DNA of 64,000 bases from B30-G6 sp964633115. GTDB taxonomy: Bacteria > Desulfobacterota > Desulfobacteria > Desulfobacterales > B30-G6. The stretch is taken from the NCBI GenBank assembly GCA_964633115.1, contig CAZWEO010000014.1:1-64000 (forward strand). The letters are read 5' to 3'. A program made the position numbers and the translations under genes. The notes below the pieces were generated by a model. The model ran no database searches, was not told where the DNA came from, and worked only from the letters and a program-made list of their open reading frames with translations. How positions within the stretch are numbered: position 1 is the first letter of the stretch; each line of letters begins with the position of its first letter. This document shows positions 51,932 to 60,999 of the stretch, in pieces.

Positions 51932-52360
51932 ATGCCTGTTTTATATCCCTCTCAAGAATGGTGTGACGAATGGAAAAACGCCATCAACAACAGCAAAGAA
52001 TGTAAAGAAAAAGGGGAAAAATGGGGAGTGGACTTCAACGGCACGTATCTGTTTGAAATCTCACCGAACGAAGGGCTGGAAAAGACAAAATTTATCTACT
52101 TTGACGCTAAAGGCGGTACCTGCCATGAAGCCCGAATGGTATCCGGGCCGGAAGAAGTCGAAGCCGGGTTCCATGTTCGGGGACCTTACAGTATTTTTAA
52201 AAAGGTGGTGAAAGGGGAGATGCATTTCGTTGAATCCCTGGTCAGAGGAAAGATAAGACGCTTATCAGGTGACTTCGGTAAGATCATGCGCAATGCGCCT
52301 TTTATAGGAGCTCTGTCGGCATCGATCAGCTCATTTGAGGCGGCATATCTTGGTGAATAA
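51932..52360 (+). CDS. SCP2-domain (sterol carrier protein-like) protein
   Basis: A 142-residue protein of SCP2 type: a central beta sheet (YLFEISPNEGLEKTKFIYFD) and the hallmark C-terminal stretch VVKGEMHFVESLVRGKIRRL followed by SGDFGKIMRNA. SCP2 domains bind hydrophobic ligands or acyl-CoAs. The start is the ATG at 51932, with GGAGG 5 nt upstream overlapping an earlier in-frame ATG. It lies 11 nt before the AOR gene. It may hold an intermediate, but its role in the pathway is unknown. Confidence 0.7.
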   Translation: MPVLYPSQEWCDEWKNAINNSKECKEKGEKWGVDFNGTYLFEISPNEGLEKTKFIYFDAKGGTCHEARMVSGPEEVEAGFHVRGPYSIFKKVVKGEMHFVESLVRGKIRRLSGDFGKIMRNAPFIGALSASISSFEAAYLGE

Positions 52361-52371
52361 AGGAGTTTGCG

Positions 52372-54249
52372 ATGTCTGGATTTATGGGAAAAATATTGAG
52401 AGTCAATCTATCATCCGGGAGCATCACGGATGAACCGATACCCGAAAATGAAGCACGTCGGTTTCTGGGCGGAAACGGGCTGGCGACCTGGTATCTTTTC
52501 AACGAAGTGGAAAAAGGAATCGACCCGTTAGGACCGGAAAACAAAATAATTTATATGACAGGACCTCTGACGGGAACCTTGTCTCCCAGCTCCGGCCGAT
52601 TCAGCGCAGTCACTAAATCTCCCCTGACCGGATTCTGGGGTTCGGCGAATTCCGGTGGCCGCTGGGGATTAGATGTTAAGCGAAGCGGATACGACGGTAT
52701 TATCATCGAAGGTATAGCAGCCGACCCGGTTTTCCTGGTGATCGATGACGGAAAGCCTGAGCTCAAAGACGCCAGTGATTTGTGGGGTAAAGGCGTAAAG
52801 GAAACCACTAAAACGATTAAAGAAAGTCTTGGTAAAAAATTCAACGTTTCTTGCATCGGTATTGCTGGTGAAAACCTGGTGAAATACGCCGCTGTGATGA
52901 ACGACGTCCATCGGGCGCTGGGTCGCTGCGGGTTCGGTGCGGTGATGGGCTCAAAAGGTTTGAAAGGCATTGCTGTTAATGGAACTCAAAAGATAAAACT
53001 GGCCGACAAGCAAGCATTTAAAGAGGCCGCCAAAAGGGCCCGCGATTTTGTCAACGAGAGTCTTTTGAAGATGACCCTCGAGGTTTATGGCACGGATATG
53101 GTGCTGGACCTGGTAAACGTAAAAGGCGGGTTGCCTACCCGCAACTGGCAGTTTGGTTCCTGTGAGTATGCGGATAATGTCAACGGACCGGCCATTAACG
53201 AGAAAATTTTGACCGGCAAAAAAGCCTGTTTTGCCTGCCCCATTGCTTGCGGCAGATTAACCGAAGTTAAATCCGGAAAATATGCCTGCAAGGGCGAGGG
53301 CCCGGAATATGAAACCATCGGGGCTTTCGGTCCCATGTGCGGCGTGGATGATCTGGAACCCATCGCATATGTCAATCTACTGTGCAATGATTATGGCTTG
53401 GACACAGTTTCCGCGGGCAGTACGGTTGCGTTTGCTATGGAATGCGTGGAAAAAGGCATTCTGAGCCGAGATGATGTGGACGGTCTGGATCTTAAATTCG
53501 GCAATGCCGATGCCATGATCGAGCTGATTCATAAGATCGCCAGACGAGAGGGTGTGGGGGATCTGCTGGCCGAGGGAACAAGGAATGTGTCTAAGAAACT
53601 AGGCCGGGGTAGTGAGCACTTTGCAATGCAGGTTAAGGGGTTAGAGCTCCCGTCATATGATTGCCGGGCCACCAAGATTACGGGTCTGGGATTTGCCACC
53701 GCCAACCGGGGGGGCGATCATATCACGGCCTACGTCCAAGGCCCGACCTTTATGGATATTCCATTTCTTATTGTCGAAGAGAGCATGATCGAAGATCCCA
53801 TGGTTGAAAATCCTGCTGAAGCCAAAGTTGTAAAAGATCTTGAAGACGCCCTGACCGTTTTTGATGCTGTGGGCGCCTGCAAGTTCATGGGCATGGCCCT
53901 GATGGCCGAAGACGTTGTCCCTATAATCGCGACCGCAACCGGGTGGGAGTTTGATGAGCATGAGTTCCGGCAAGCCGGGGAAAGGATTTACAACCTGGCA
54001 CGCGCTTTTAATGTGCGCGAGGGATGCAGACGTACTGACGACACCCTGCCCAAGCGTTTGCTGGAAGAGCCGCTATCTGACGGTCCGGCAAAAGGTCTTG
54101 TTGTAAACCTGGAACCACTTTTAGATGCCTATTATGAATTCAGGGGCTGGGATAAGGTGACCGGCATTCCGACAGTGGGAAAACTTAAAGCGCTTGGTCT
54201 CGAAAACATAATTGACAAAATGGGAGTAGCTCAACATGGACGTTTATAA
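52372..54249 (+). CDS. Tungsten-dependent aldehyde:ferredoxin oxidoreductase
   Basis: A 625-residue AOR-family protein. The N-terminal domain starts GFMGKILRVNLSSGSITDEP, with GPLTGTLSPSSGRFSAVTKS and the pterin-contact region SANSGGRWGLDVKRSGYDG. Fe-S cysteines are seen in ACFACPIACGR and near AVGACKFMG, and DYGLDTVSAGS corresponds to the second pterin motif. It oxidises aldehydes to acids and reduces ferredoxin, using a tungstopterin and one [4Fe-4S] cluster. It overlaps the following CoA ligase by 14 nt, which suggests that acid made here is activated at once. Confidence 0.92.
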   Translation: MSGFMGKILRVNLSSGSITDEPIPENEARRFLGGNGLATWYLFNEVEKGIDPLGPENKIIYMTGPLTGTLSPSSGRFSAVTKSPLTGFWGSANSGGRWGLDVKRSGYDGIIIEGIAADPVFLVIDDGKPELKDASDLWGKGVKETTKTIKESLGKKFNVSCIGIAGENLVKYAAVMNDVHRALGRCGFGAVMGSKGLKGIAVNGTQKIKLADKQAFKEAAKRARDFVNESLLKMTLEVYGTDMVLDLVNVKGGLPTRNWQFGSCEYADNVNGPAINEKILTGKKACFACPIACGRLTEVKSGKYACKGEGPEYETIGAFGPMCGVDDLEPIAYVNLLCNDYGLDTVSAGSTVAFAMECVEKGILSRDDVDGLDLKFGNADAMIELIHKIARREGVGDLLAEGTRNVSKKLGRGSEHFAMQVKGLELPSYDCRATKITGLGFATANRGGDHITAYVQGPTFMDIPFLIVEESMIEDPMVENPAEAKVVKDLEDALTVFDAVGACKFMGMALMAEDVVPIIATATGWEFDEHEFRQAGERIYNLARAFNVREGCRRTDDTLPKRLLEEPLSDGPAKGLVVNLEPLLDAYYEFRGWDKVTGIPTVGKLKALGLENIIDKMGVAQHGRL

Positions 54250-55912
54250 TTCAAAACCCTGGGGAAACAGCTATAAATTAGGGCCGTTTGATCTGGCGCA
54301 AACAATGGCGCCTTATCCGAAGGTTCCATTGTTCAAATATCTAGACGACACGGCCAAACGCTATTCTTCGCGAAGTGCCTGCAATTATTTAGGGCGAAAA
54401 ATTACATGGAAAAAGCTAAAGTCGTATGTGGATAAATTTGCCTGTGCGCTGGCTGACCTGGGTGTCCAAAAGGGGCACAAGATTGCCACCATTCTTCCCA
54501 CCTCACCCCAGTTTGTTATTGCCGATTACGCCATACAAAAGACCGGCGCAGCCCACGTGCCCTGCAGTCTGCTGCACCAAAGCCACGATCTCATCTGGGA
54601 GATTGGTGAGTCTGGAGCTGAAGTTGTTATCTGTTTGGATACAAGTTTAGAGCTTGTCAAATCCGTCAAACAGGATACTAAACTTAAATATGTGATCGTA
54701 ACCTCACTCAATGATTTTTCGGACGACGAACCTGAACTCGCTGAGATCCCCCAAGCCTTTCAACTCCGTGAACTGATCGAAAAGGCCGATCCGCAACCGC
54801 CTTCGGTTGAAATCGATCCAATGGAAGACCTGGCACTGTTGGTATTCACCGGCGGGGCAACCGGTAAACCCAAAGGTGTAATGATGACCCATTACAATCT
54901 GACGTCTAACACGATGCAGTCGTTGCCGTGGGTAATGGGGCCACTGGAGAAAGGTATTTTAGGAAAATCTTCCATGCTGATCGCAGTGCCTATGTTTCAT
55001 GCCTACGGGCACTGGTCCATCCGGGCGTGCGTCTTCTGGGGATTGCAGATGCTGCTGGTACCAGATCCAAGAGATGTGGATGTGATAGTAGAACTACTAA
55101 AAAAATACCGACCTTTTATGGCCCCACTGGTGCCGACTCAATACATGCGCTTGATTGAAAAGAAAATCGGCCGTACCAACACAACATTTTCATCCGGTGC
55201 GGCGCCGCTGCCGCCGGAGGTGGCAAATAAATTTAAAAAGTTGACCGGAATGCCTATAACCGAGGCCTACGGTCTGACTGAAACCGGACCGCTGACCCAT
55301 TTCAATCTCTCCAGTTTCGCCAAGATCACCGGATTCATGCCCTTTGAAAAAAGGGGCTCCATCGGGGTGCCGTTGGCTGATACTGAAGTCAAGATTGTTG
55401 ATGGATCCACAGGAGAAGGATTGGCACAGGGAGAGGTTGGAGAACTGTATATTCGCGGTCCACAGGTCATGAAAGGATATTGGCCAACACCGGGTAAAGG
55501 TCTAAAGGATGGGTGGCTGCCCACTGGAGACCTCTGCCGTATGGACGAAGACGGTTACTTTTTTATAGAGGATCGGAACAAGGACATGATCAACGTTTCC
55601 GGTAACAAGGTTTATTCCACGCGGGTGGATGAAGTGCTGTTTGAACATCCGGCCGTTTCTCAAGCCGTGACCATCGGTGTGCCGGATAGCAAACGGTCCG
55701 GAAGTGAACGGGTCAAGGCGTTTGTCGTACTTAATGAAGGTTTTGCAGACAATACCACGGCTGAAGACATCATCGCACATTGCCGTGAAAAGCTGGCTCC
55801 TTACGCGGTACCTAAGTTTATCGAATTCCGAGACAGCCTGCCCCTTACCGTAACGGAAAAACTTTTCAAAAAGGCTTTGCGGGATGAAGAACTGAAAAAA
55901 TCAAGTCGATGA
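54236..55912 (+). CDS. AMP-forming acyl-CoA ligase
   Basis: A 558-residue acyl/aryl-CoA ligase with the P-loop LALLVFTGGATGKPKGVMM, the A5 motif ITEAYGLTETGPLTHFN, WLPTGDLCRMDEDGYFFIED, NKDMINVSGNKVYSTRVDE and the C-terminal TEKLFKKAL with the catalytic Lys. It activates a carboxylic acid with ATP and CoA. The N-terminal ~30 residues (SYKLGPFDLAQTMAPYPKVP) differ from the fadD-like gene at 44672. Overlap with the AOR gene points to the AOR product as its substrate. Confidence 0.9.
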   Translation: MDVYNSKPWGNSYKLGPFDLAQTMAPYPKVPLFKYLDDTAKRYSSRSACNYLGRKITWKKLKSYVDKFACALADLGVQKGHKIATILPTSPQFVIADYAIQKTGAAHVPCSLLHQSHDLIWEIGESGAEVVICLDTSLELVKSVKQDTKLKYVIVTSLNDFSDDEPELAEIPQAFQLRELIEKADPQPPSVEIDPMEDLALLVFTGGATGKPKGVMMTHYNLTSNTMQSLPWVMGPLEKGILGKSSMLIAVPMFHAYGHWSIRACVFWGLQMLLVPDPRDVDVIVELLKKYRPFMAPLVPTQYMRLIEKKIGRTNTTFSSGAAPLPPEVANKFKKLTGMPITEAYGLTETGPLTHFNLSSFAKITGFMPFEKRGSIGVPLADTEVKIVDGSTGEGLAQGEVGELYIRGPQVMKGYWPTPGKGLKDGWLPTGDLCRMDEDGYFFIEDRNKDMINVSGNKVYSTRVDEVLFEHPAVSQAVTIGVPDSKRSGSERVKAFVVLNEGFADNTTAEDIIAHCREKLAPYAVPKFIEFRDSLPLTVTEKLFKKALRDEELKKSSR

Positions 55913-55964
55913 AAATAAAAGCAACTGAATACTGGGCTGCATAACTTAGTCAAGGAGGTATATT

Positions 55965-56984
55965 ATGTCTGATCAAGGGCACATCAATTTTAAAAAACTC
56001 TCCACAGAGCAGCAGGCCATACGGATTCAATCCCTGGCCGCTGTGGCGTTGGAAAAATTCGGCATATCAAAACAAGCCAAGCTGGATTTGCTGCATTACC
56101 GCGAAAATGCAGTGTATAAAGTAGAAGATCCCAAAACTGATAATCGTTACGTCATTCGTGTGCATCGACCAAACTACCAGACAGAGCAGACAATTCGATC
56201 TGAAATGCAGTGGATGGAGGCCTTGCGAGATGCCGGTGTGTATACGCCTACGCCTCTGTTAGGGGCCGACGAGAGTTTCGTGCAGACAGCGTCTGTGGAT
56301 AGTGTGCCGGAGGCTCGACATTGCAGCATGTTACAATGGGTTGATGGCAGCCCTTTATCGGACGGCAATCCTACAGAAGCCTACAACCTTCTAGGCCAAG
56401 TTAATGCGCGTTTTCATCGGCATGTCAAAACCTGGGACATTCCCGATGGATTCCATCGTCAGAGCTGGGATGAAGACGGCATGTTCGGTGAAAATCCCCT
56501 GTGGGGCCGTTTCAAAGATCTGAAAGCATTAAGCAAAGAGCAGCTGGATTTGATGTGTCGTGCACGTGATGTTGTTCTTAAACGGCTCGAGAAGTACGGT
56601 AAGGGAAAGGACCGGTTCGGATTGATTCATGCTGACCTGATGGCCGAAAATATCCTTCTGCACGAAGGCAATCCCTATGTCATCGACTTCGATGACTCCG
56701 GCTTCGGGTGGTTTCTGTACGATCTGGCTACCATGCTGGCCTTCAATATCCCCGATGAGGAAGAAGCTCGCGTGGCAAGCAATGCATGGATAGAAGGATA
56801 TCGATCAGTGGAACCACTTGGGGATGAACATCTATCCGAATTGCCGACGCTTATAATGTGCCGTTTCCTGGTAGGCCTCGGATGGATGCATACGCGCAAA
56901 GAAACCCCGCTTGCCCAGGAGTATACCGGTGCGATTGTTGAGATGGCCTGTGCCCATGCAGAAACTTTAATCAGTTCACAGTAA
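55965..56984 (+). CDS. APH/choline-kinase-fold small-molecule kinase
   Basis: A 339-residue protein of the aminoglycoside phosphotransferase/homoserine kinase II fold. It has an N-lobe with RENAVYKVEDPKTDNRYVIR (ATP-binding Lys region), the catalytic loop GLIHADLMAENIL (HxDxxxxN) and the metal motif VIDFDDSGFGWFLYDLA. The family phosphorylates hydroxyls of small amino-alcohols, homoserine and similar compounds. In this operon its likely substrate is the imported compound or an amino-alcohol from it. The CAAGGAGG ribosome site is clear. It is followed 13 nt later by a ureohydrolase gene. Confidence 0.85.
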   Translation: MSDQGHINFKKLSTEQQAIRIQSLAAVALEKFGISKQAKLDLLHYRENAVYKVEDPKTDNRYVIRVHRPNYQTEQTIRSEMQWMEALRDAGVYTPTPLLGADESFVQTASVDSVPEARHCSMLQWVDGSPLSDGNPTEAYNLLGQVNARFHRHVKTWDIPDGFHRQSWDEDGMFGENPLWGRFKDLKALSKEQLDLMCRARDVVLKRLEKYGKGKDRFGLIHADLMAENILLHEGNPYVIDFDDSGFGWFLYDLATMLAFNIPDEEEARVASNAWIEGYRSVEPLGDEHLSELPTLIMCRFLVGLGWMHTRKETPLAQEYTGAIVEMACAHAETLISSQ

Positions 56985-56997
56985 AGGAAAGCATGAG

Positions 56998-58068
56998 ATG
57001 GCTAAAATTCGCAAAGAGCGCTTAGCTCGATATCATGAACTAAGTTCAGAGGACGTTTTAAACGTCAGAGATGAAAAGATACGGTCGTTTTTATATCGAT
57101 CCATGGAAGAAGGCTATTCAATTGCAGCTGAGGGCTTTCTAAAACATCATGGTTTTTTTCAGGCGCCACATAAAAAGGAGTTGGATGATGTTGATATCGC
57201 CATGGTTGGTGTGCCTATGGACCAGGGGGCACCGCACTGGGCCGGTACGCGACACGGTCCTGAATTCGCCCGTAAATGGTCGCATATCCATGGTCCCGTA
57301 AACCAGGCGACCCAATGTATTCCGTATGAAATTTGCAGTATAATGGACTATGGCGATGTCGAGTTCAGCAGTTATTCGGCAAAGCAACGGGTTGAAGATA
57401 TTTATCAAACCTATTCACGTTTTAAAGATGCTGAAATCGTTCCTCTATCGGTGGGTGGCGAACATACCATGAGCCACCCGATCCTGAAAGCCCTGGGCCG
57501 TGATGAACCTGTCGGTCTCATTCACCTGGATGCCCACGCGGATACCGGCGGGAATCCGTCTGGGGCGGATGATAACAATGACAACTCGGTATTCCGGAAG
57601 GCCGTGCTAGATGGCGTCCTCGATCCTGAACGGACTGTTCAGATCGGGATTCGGGGCCGTGCGTCAATCATTTGTGATTTTTCATACGCCACCGGCATGA
57701 AAGTGATTTCAGCAGATGAATTCCACGAGCGCGGAGCTAATTCGATTGTAGAAGAAGTTCGTCAAATTGTTAAAGACAAGCCGGTCTATATTTCCCTGGA
57801 TACGGATGCCATCGATCCCGCATACATGCCCGGAACCACACTGCCCGAACCTTTTGGATTAACCGGCATACAAACTCGCGATATTGTCCGTGGAATGCGG
57901 GGTCTTGATGTTGTTGGGGCCGATATTGTCGAGCTTTGTCCTCCCCACGACCATCAGGGAATTTCAGCAAACCTGGTGGCAGGATTATTGTTTGAGATGC
58001 TTTGCATTTTGGCTGAAGCACGGGTAGATCGCACCGGGAAGATACGTAAAACCCATTGGAAGAAATGA
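56998..58068 (+). CDS. Ureohydrolase (agmatinase/guanidino-acid hydrolase family), copy 1
   Basis: A 356-residue arginase-superfamily enzyme with metal ligands intact: His in VGGEHT (about residue 156), DAHAD (Asp178-Asp182) and DTDAID (Asp268-Asp270). The family hydrolyses guanidino groups to urea plus an amine using a two-metal centre (Mn, sometimes Ni). The first motif has GGEHT where GGDHS is usual, and the C-terminal loop MPGTTLPEPFGLTG is atypical next to PGTGTPEVGG of copy 2, so the substrate probably differs. It shares the run AVLDGVLDPERTVQIGIRGR with copy 2. It is located between the kinase and the ABC transporter. Confidence 0.88.
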   Translation: MAKIRKERLARYHELSSEDVLNVRDEKIRSFLYRSMEEGYSIAAEGFLKHHGFFQAPHKKELDDVDIAMVGVPMDQGAPHWAGTRHGPEFARKWSHIHGPVNQATQCIPYEICSIMDYGDVEFSSYSAKQRVEDIYQTYSRFKDAEIVPLSVGGEHTMSHPILKALGRDEPVGLIHLDAHADTGGNPSGADDNNDNSVFRKAVLDGVLDPERTVQIGIRGRASIICDFSYATGMKVISADEFHERGANSIVEEVRQIVKDKPVYISLDTDAIDPAYMPGTTLPEPFGLTGIQTRDIVRGMRGLDVVGADIVELCPPHDHQGISANLVAGLLFEMLCILAEARVDRTGKIRKTHWKK

Positions 58069-58089
58069 ATATCAAGATAAGAGTGATCC

Positions 58090-58815
58090 ATGATACTCGA
58101 AACCAAAAGCCTTTGTAAATTATTTGGCAGCCTACAGGCGTTGCAAGACGTAGATTTGATTGTTGAGAAAGGTGAAATTTTTGGTATTGCCGGGCCCAAT
58201 GGGGCGGGGAAATCCACTCTTTTCAATGTGATTGCAGGCCATTATTCACCAACTTCCGGTAAAATTATTTTCAATGACCAAGATATCACCCGGCTGAATA
58301 ACCACCAGGTCTGCCACCGAGGCCTGGTGCGTACATTCCAGGTACCGATAACGTTTAAGACGCTTTCGGTGTACGACAATATTCGCGTGGGGTCCACATT
58401 TGGCCGCGGAAAAGTGAAAACACGTCAAAGCGTCATCGAGGAGACCATCCGGTTTTTGAGACTGGATGCGTATCGAGATACAGAGGCCAGCCATCTGGAT
58501 CTTTATACCACCAAACTGGTTATGCTGGCCGCCTGCCTGGCAACAGACTGCAAGTTGTTGCTATTGGATGAGCCGTTGGCCGGCCTGGCAATGAATGAAA
58601 TGAATAATTTCATAGATGTCGTGCGAAAAATTAATGAAGAAGGAGGTGTCACCATCGTCTTGATTGAGCACATATTGGATGTGCTGATTGACATATCGGA
58701 TCACATGCTAGTGTTGGACAACGGCTTGGTGATCTACACCGGCTCTCCCGAAGGCGTGAGCAAAGATCAAAAAGTTATCGATTGCTATCTTGGAAAGGTG
58801 GAAGAATCGCTATGA
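58090..58815 (+). CDS. livG: Branched-chain-type ABC transporter ATPase LivG
   Basis: A 241-residue ATPase with Walker A GPNGAGKSTLFNVIAG and Walker B CKLLLLDEPLAGLAMNEM. The LivG-specific segment NHQVCHRGLVRTFQVPITF is present. The signature (LSGGQ) region is altered: the sequence reads HLDLYTTKLVMLAACLATD, with no standard LSGGQ. This is seen in some LivG-type proteins of this transporter class but is worth noting. It pairs with the next ATPase, whose start overlaps its stop by 4 nt. Confidence 0.92.
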   Translation: MILETKSLCKLFGSLQALQDVDLIVEKGEIFGIAGPNGAGKSTLFNVIAGHYSPTSGKIIFNDQDITRLNNHQVCHRGLVRTFQVPITFKTLSVYDNIRVGSTFGRGKVKTRQSVIEETIRFLRLDAYRDTEASHLDLYTTKLVMLAACLATDCKLLLLDEPLAGLAMNEMNNFIDVVRKINEEGGVTIVLIEHILDVLIDISDHMLVLDNGLVIYTGSPEGVSKDQKVIDCYLGKVEESL

Positions 58816-59531
58816 ATGATCAGGACAGATCCGTATTGACGCTCAGTGATGTGGACAGCTTTTATGGTGAGCTGCAGGTCTTGCGGAATGCCTCGTTGAA
58901 AGTAAAAAAAAACGAGGTTGTGGCCCTATTCGGTCCCAATGGCCATGGGAAATCAACTCTGATGAAAGCGATTGCCGGTCTGCATCCACCCACCTCCGGT
59001 TCAATTCGTTTTAATGGCAAGGAGATCGCCGGTGCAGCCAGTGATAAAATTGTGGCTATGGGAGTGGCTTTGATTCCTGAAGAACGCCATCTTTTCCCCG
59101 AAATGACGGTACAGGAAAATTTGACCTTGGGTGCCTACAACAGATTGGCCCGTAAAAAGATACGCGAGAATATAGAAACCGTGTTTTCTCTTTTCCCGCG
59201 CCTATACGAAAGGAAGGCCCAGCTTGCCTCCACCTTGAGCGGTGGGGAAGCGCGTATGGTGGCAGTAGGCCGCGGGTTAATGAGCAACGCATCGCTGCTC
59301 TTGATCGATGAGCCTTCCATTGGACTGTCGCCGATTATGAAACAAACTGTTTTTGGTGCTGTCAAAGGGCTAAAACAAAAAGGAAGGTTCAGTATATTGA
59401 TCGTGGAGCAAGAAGTGGATTACCCGCTGAGTGTTGCCGATCGAGTGTATCTCTTACGCAAAGGGGAGATTGTGATGGAACGAAAGGCAACTGAAATCAA
59501 TAAAGCAGAAATTGAAAAAGCATATTTTTAA
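58812..59531 (+). CDS. livF: Branched-chain-type ABC transporter ATPase LivF
   Basis: A 239-residue ATPase with Walker A GPNGHGKSTLMKAIAG, the signature STLSGGEARMVAVGRGLM and Walker B ASLLLIDEPSIGLSP. GVALIPEERHLFPEMTVQEN is typical of LivF. The ATG at 58812 forms an ATGA overlap with livG and starts the conserved part (MNDQDRSVLTLSDV); an in-frame start further upstream is not favoured. This subunit keeps a normal signature motif, so one of the two ATP sites in the LivG/LivF pair is canonical. Confidence 0.93.
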   Translation: MNDQDRSVLTLSDVDSFYGELQVLRNASLKVKKNEVVALFGPNGHGKSTLMKAIAGLHPPTSGSIRFNGKEIAGAASDKIVAMGVALIPEERHLFPEMTVQENLTLGAYNRLARKKIRENIETVFSLFPRLYERKAQLASTLSGGEARMVAVGRGLMSNASLLLIDEPSIGLSPIMKQTVFGAVKGLKQKGRFSILIVEQEVDYPLSVADRVYLLRKGEIVMERKATEINKAEIEKAYF

Positions 59532-59590
59532 TCTGGCCATTTGTAAGTGGTGATTTTAATTTGTGCAGAAAAGTAAAAAAGGAGGAAGTT

Positions 59591-60820
59591 ATGAAACACA
59601 GATCATTTATGGTTATCATATTTATATTTGCAGTATTTTTTATTTGTGAAACCGCACTGGCTGCCGACCCCATTAAGATAGGAGGACCGATGCCGCTGAC
59701 GGGTCCCTACGCCGGTGATGGCGTGGAGATGAAAAAAGGGCTCGAACTGGCGGTGGAAATGACCAATGCCAAAGGCGGTGTTTTGGGACGAAAAGTGGAA
59801 GTGCTATTCGGTGATACGGCAGATATGTCATCAGAAAATGTCATGTCGGTTGCCAAACGCTTTTTGGGTTCTAAGGTTGATGCTGTTATCACCTACTATC
59901 AGGCTGTTGGATCTACAGGTCTCACTGTCTATGGTCCTGCCGGTATCCCATTTCTTTACGCACCTTACCGGGACGATCTGGCCGAGATGACCGCCAAGAA
60001 TCTGAAAAAATATTCCAATTGCCTGCAGTATGCGTTTATAAACAGCTTGTTTGGGGTAGATTTCCTCAAACTGTTAGATGTACCGCAGAAAATAGGATGG
60101 AAAACGCCCAATAAGAAAATTGTTACGATCACTATCGACCACCCTGTTATGACCTATCCGGCAGAGGCATTTAATAAAGGTGCAGAGGAGATGGGCTACG
60201 AGGTTGCGCACTATGAAAAATACCAGTTTGGAGCTGGCGATAAGTGGGGTCCGCTACTTTCCAAGATCGATGATGCCCAGCCAGCCTTTATTACCATGTT
60301 CAACTTCATGGGCACAGATGCAGCTGCATTTATGAATCAATTAAGAGACTATTTTGGCGATGATTTAAATGCAATGGTCTTGATGTACTACGTACCTGCG
60401 CTCCCGGAGTTCCTCGAAATGGCTGGCAAAAATGCGGAAGGTGTCATTTGGTCTACCAGTCCACTTGAATTTGAAACCAAGGAATATAAGGAGTTCAAAA
60501 AAGGTTATGTCGCAAAATATAAGAGCGAACCCATCGGAAATGCGGCTCTTTACACCTACGATGGATTCGGAATGTGGGCTCAGGCTGTCGAGCGGGCCGG
60601 TTGTGTCGAGTGCTATCCGAGAGTTGTATCGCTCATCAAAGAGTCTGTTTATGATGGGGCTTCCGGTACATATGTATTTAAGCCAGATGACTTGACGGTA
60701 TTGTCCGGAGAATATTTATTACCGATTGCTTATTATCAAATACAGGATCAAAAGCACGTATCTGTTGACCCGCCCAGGTTCAAAAAAGCTGATTATAAAA
60801 AGCCACCCTGGATCAAATAA
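59591..60820 (+). CDS. livK: Periplasmic substrate-binding protein, LivK/amino acid-amide type
   Basis: A 409-residue binding protein with a signal peptide (FMVIIFIFAVFFICETALA, cut before AD) and a type I periplasmic-binding fold beginning PIKIGGPMPLTGPYAGDG, then GVEMKKGLELAVEMTNAKGG. Family members bind branched-chain amino acids, amides, urea, short-chain acids or aromatic acids. The binding residues differ enough that I cannot name the ligand. The GGAGG before the ATG at 59591 sets the start. A stable hairpin follows the gene (60825-60868), the usual place for a processing or attenuation signal that favours binding-protein excess. Confidence 0.92.
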   Translation: MKHRSFMVIIFIFAVFFICETALAADPIKIGGPMPLTGPYAGDGVEMKKGLELAVEMTNAKGGVLGRKVEVLFGDTADMSSENVMSVAKRFLGSKVDAVITYYQAVGSTGLTVYGPAGIPFLYAPYRDDLAEMTAKNLKKYSNCLQYAFINSLFGVDFLKLLDVPQKIGWKTPNKKIVTITIDHPVMTYPAEAFNKGAEEMGYEVAHYEKYQFGAGDKWGPLLSKIDDAQPAFITMFNFMGTDAAAFMNQLRDYFGDDLNAMVLMYYVPALPEFLEMAGKNAEGVIWSTSPLEFETKEYKEFKKGYVAKYKSEPIGNAALYTYDGFGMWAQAVERAGCVECYPRVVSLIKESVYDGASGTYVFKPDDLTVLSGEYLLPIAYYQIQDQKHVSVDPPRFKKADYKKPPWIK

Positions 60821-60824
60821 ATGT

Positions 60825-60868
60825 TGCAGGCAGGGGACTGCGCCCTGGACAGGGTGCGGTTTCCTGCA
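60825..60868 (+). promoter_or_regulatory. Intercistronic hairpin after livK
   Basis: TGCAGG (60825-60830) pairs with CCTGCA (60863-60868), and the inner GGGACTGCGCCCT / AGGGTGCGGTTTCC segments also pair with some G-U pairs around loop GGAC. There is no T run, so it is more likely an mRNA-stabilising or attenuating stem than a full terminator. It separates livK from the permease genes. Confidence 0.6.
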
Positions 60869-60999
60869 CCAAAACGTGAAGCGTTGCGGAATTTAATCTA
60901 CCGATAACCGGTTTTTAAACTACCGCAAACGAAATATGACTAAATAAACCCCATAGTTGCAACGTTGGGGTAAATACTCTGCTTAGGAAAAGGCGTAAA

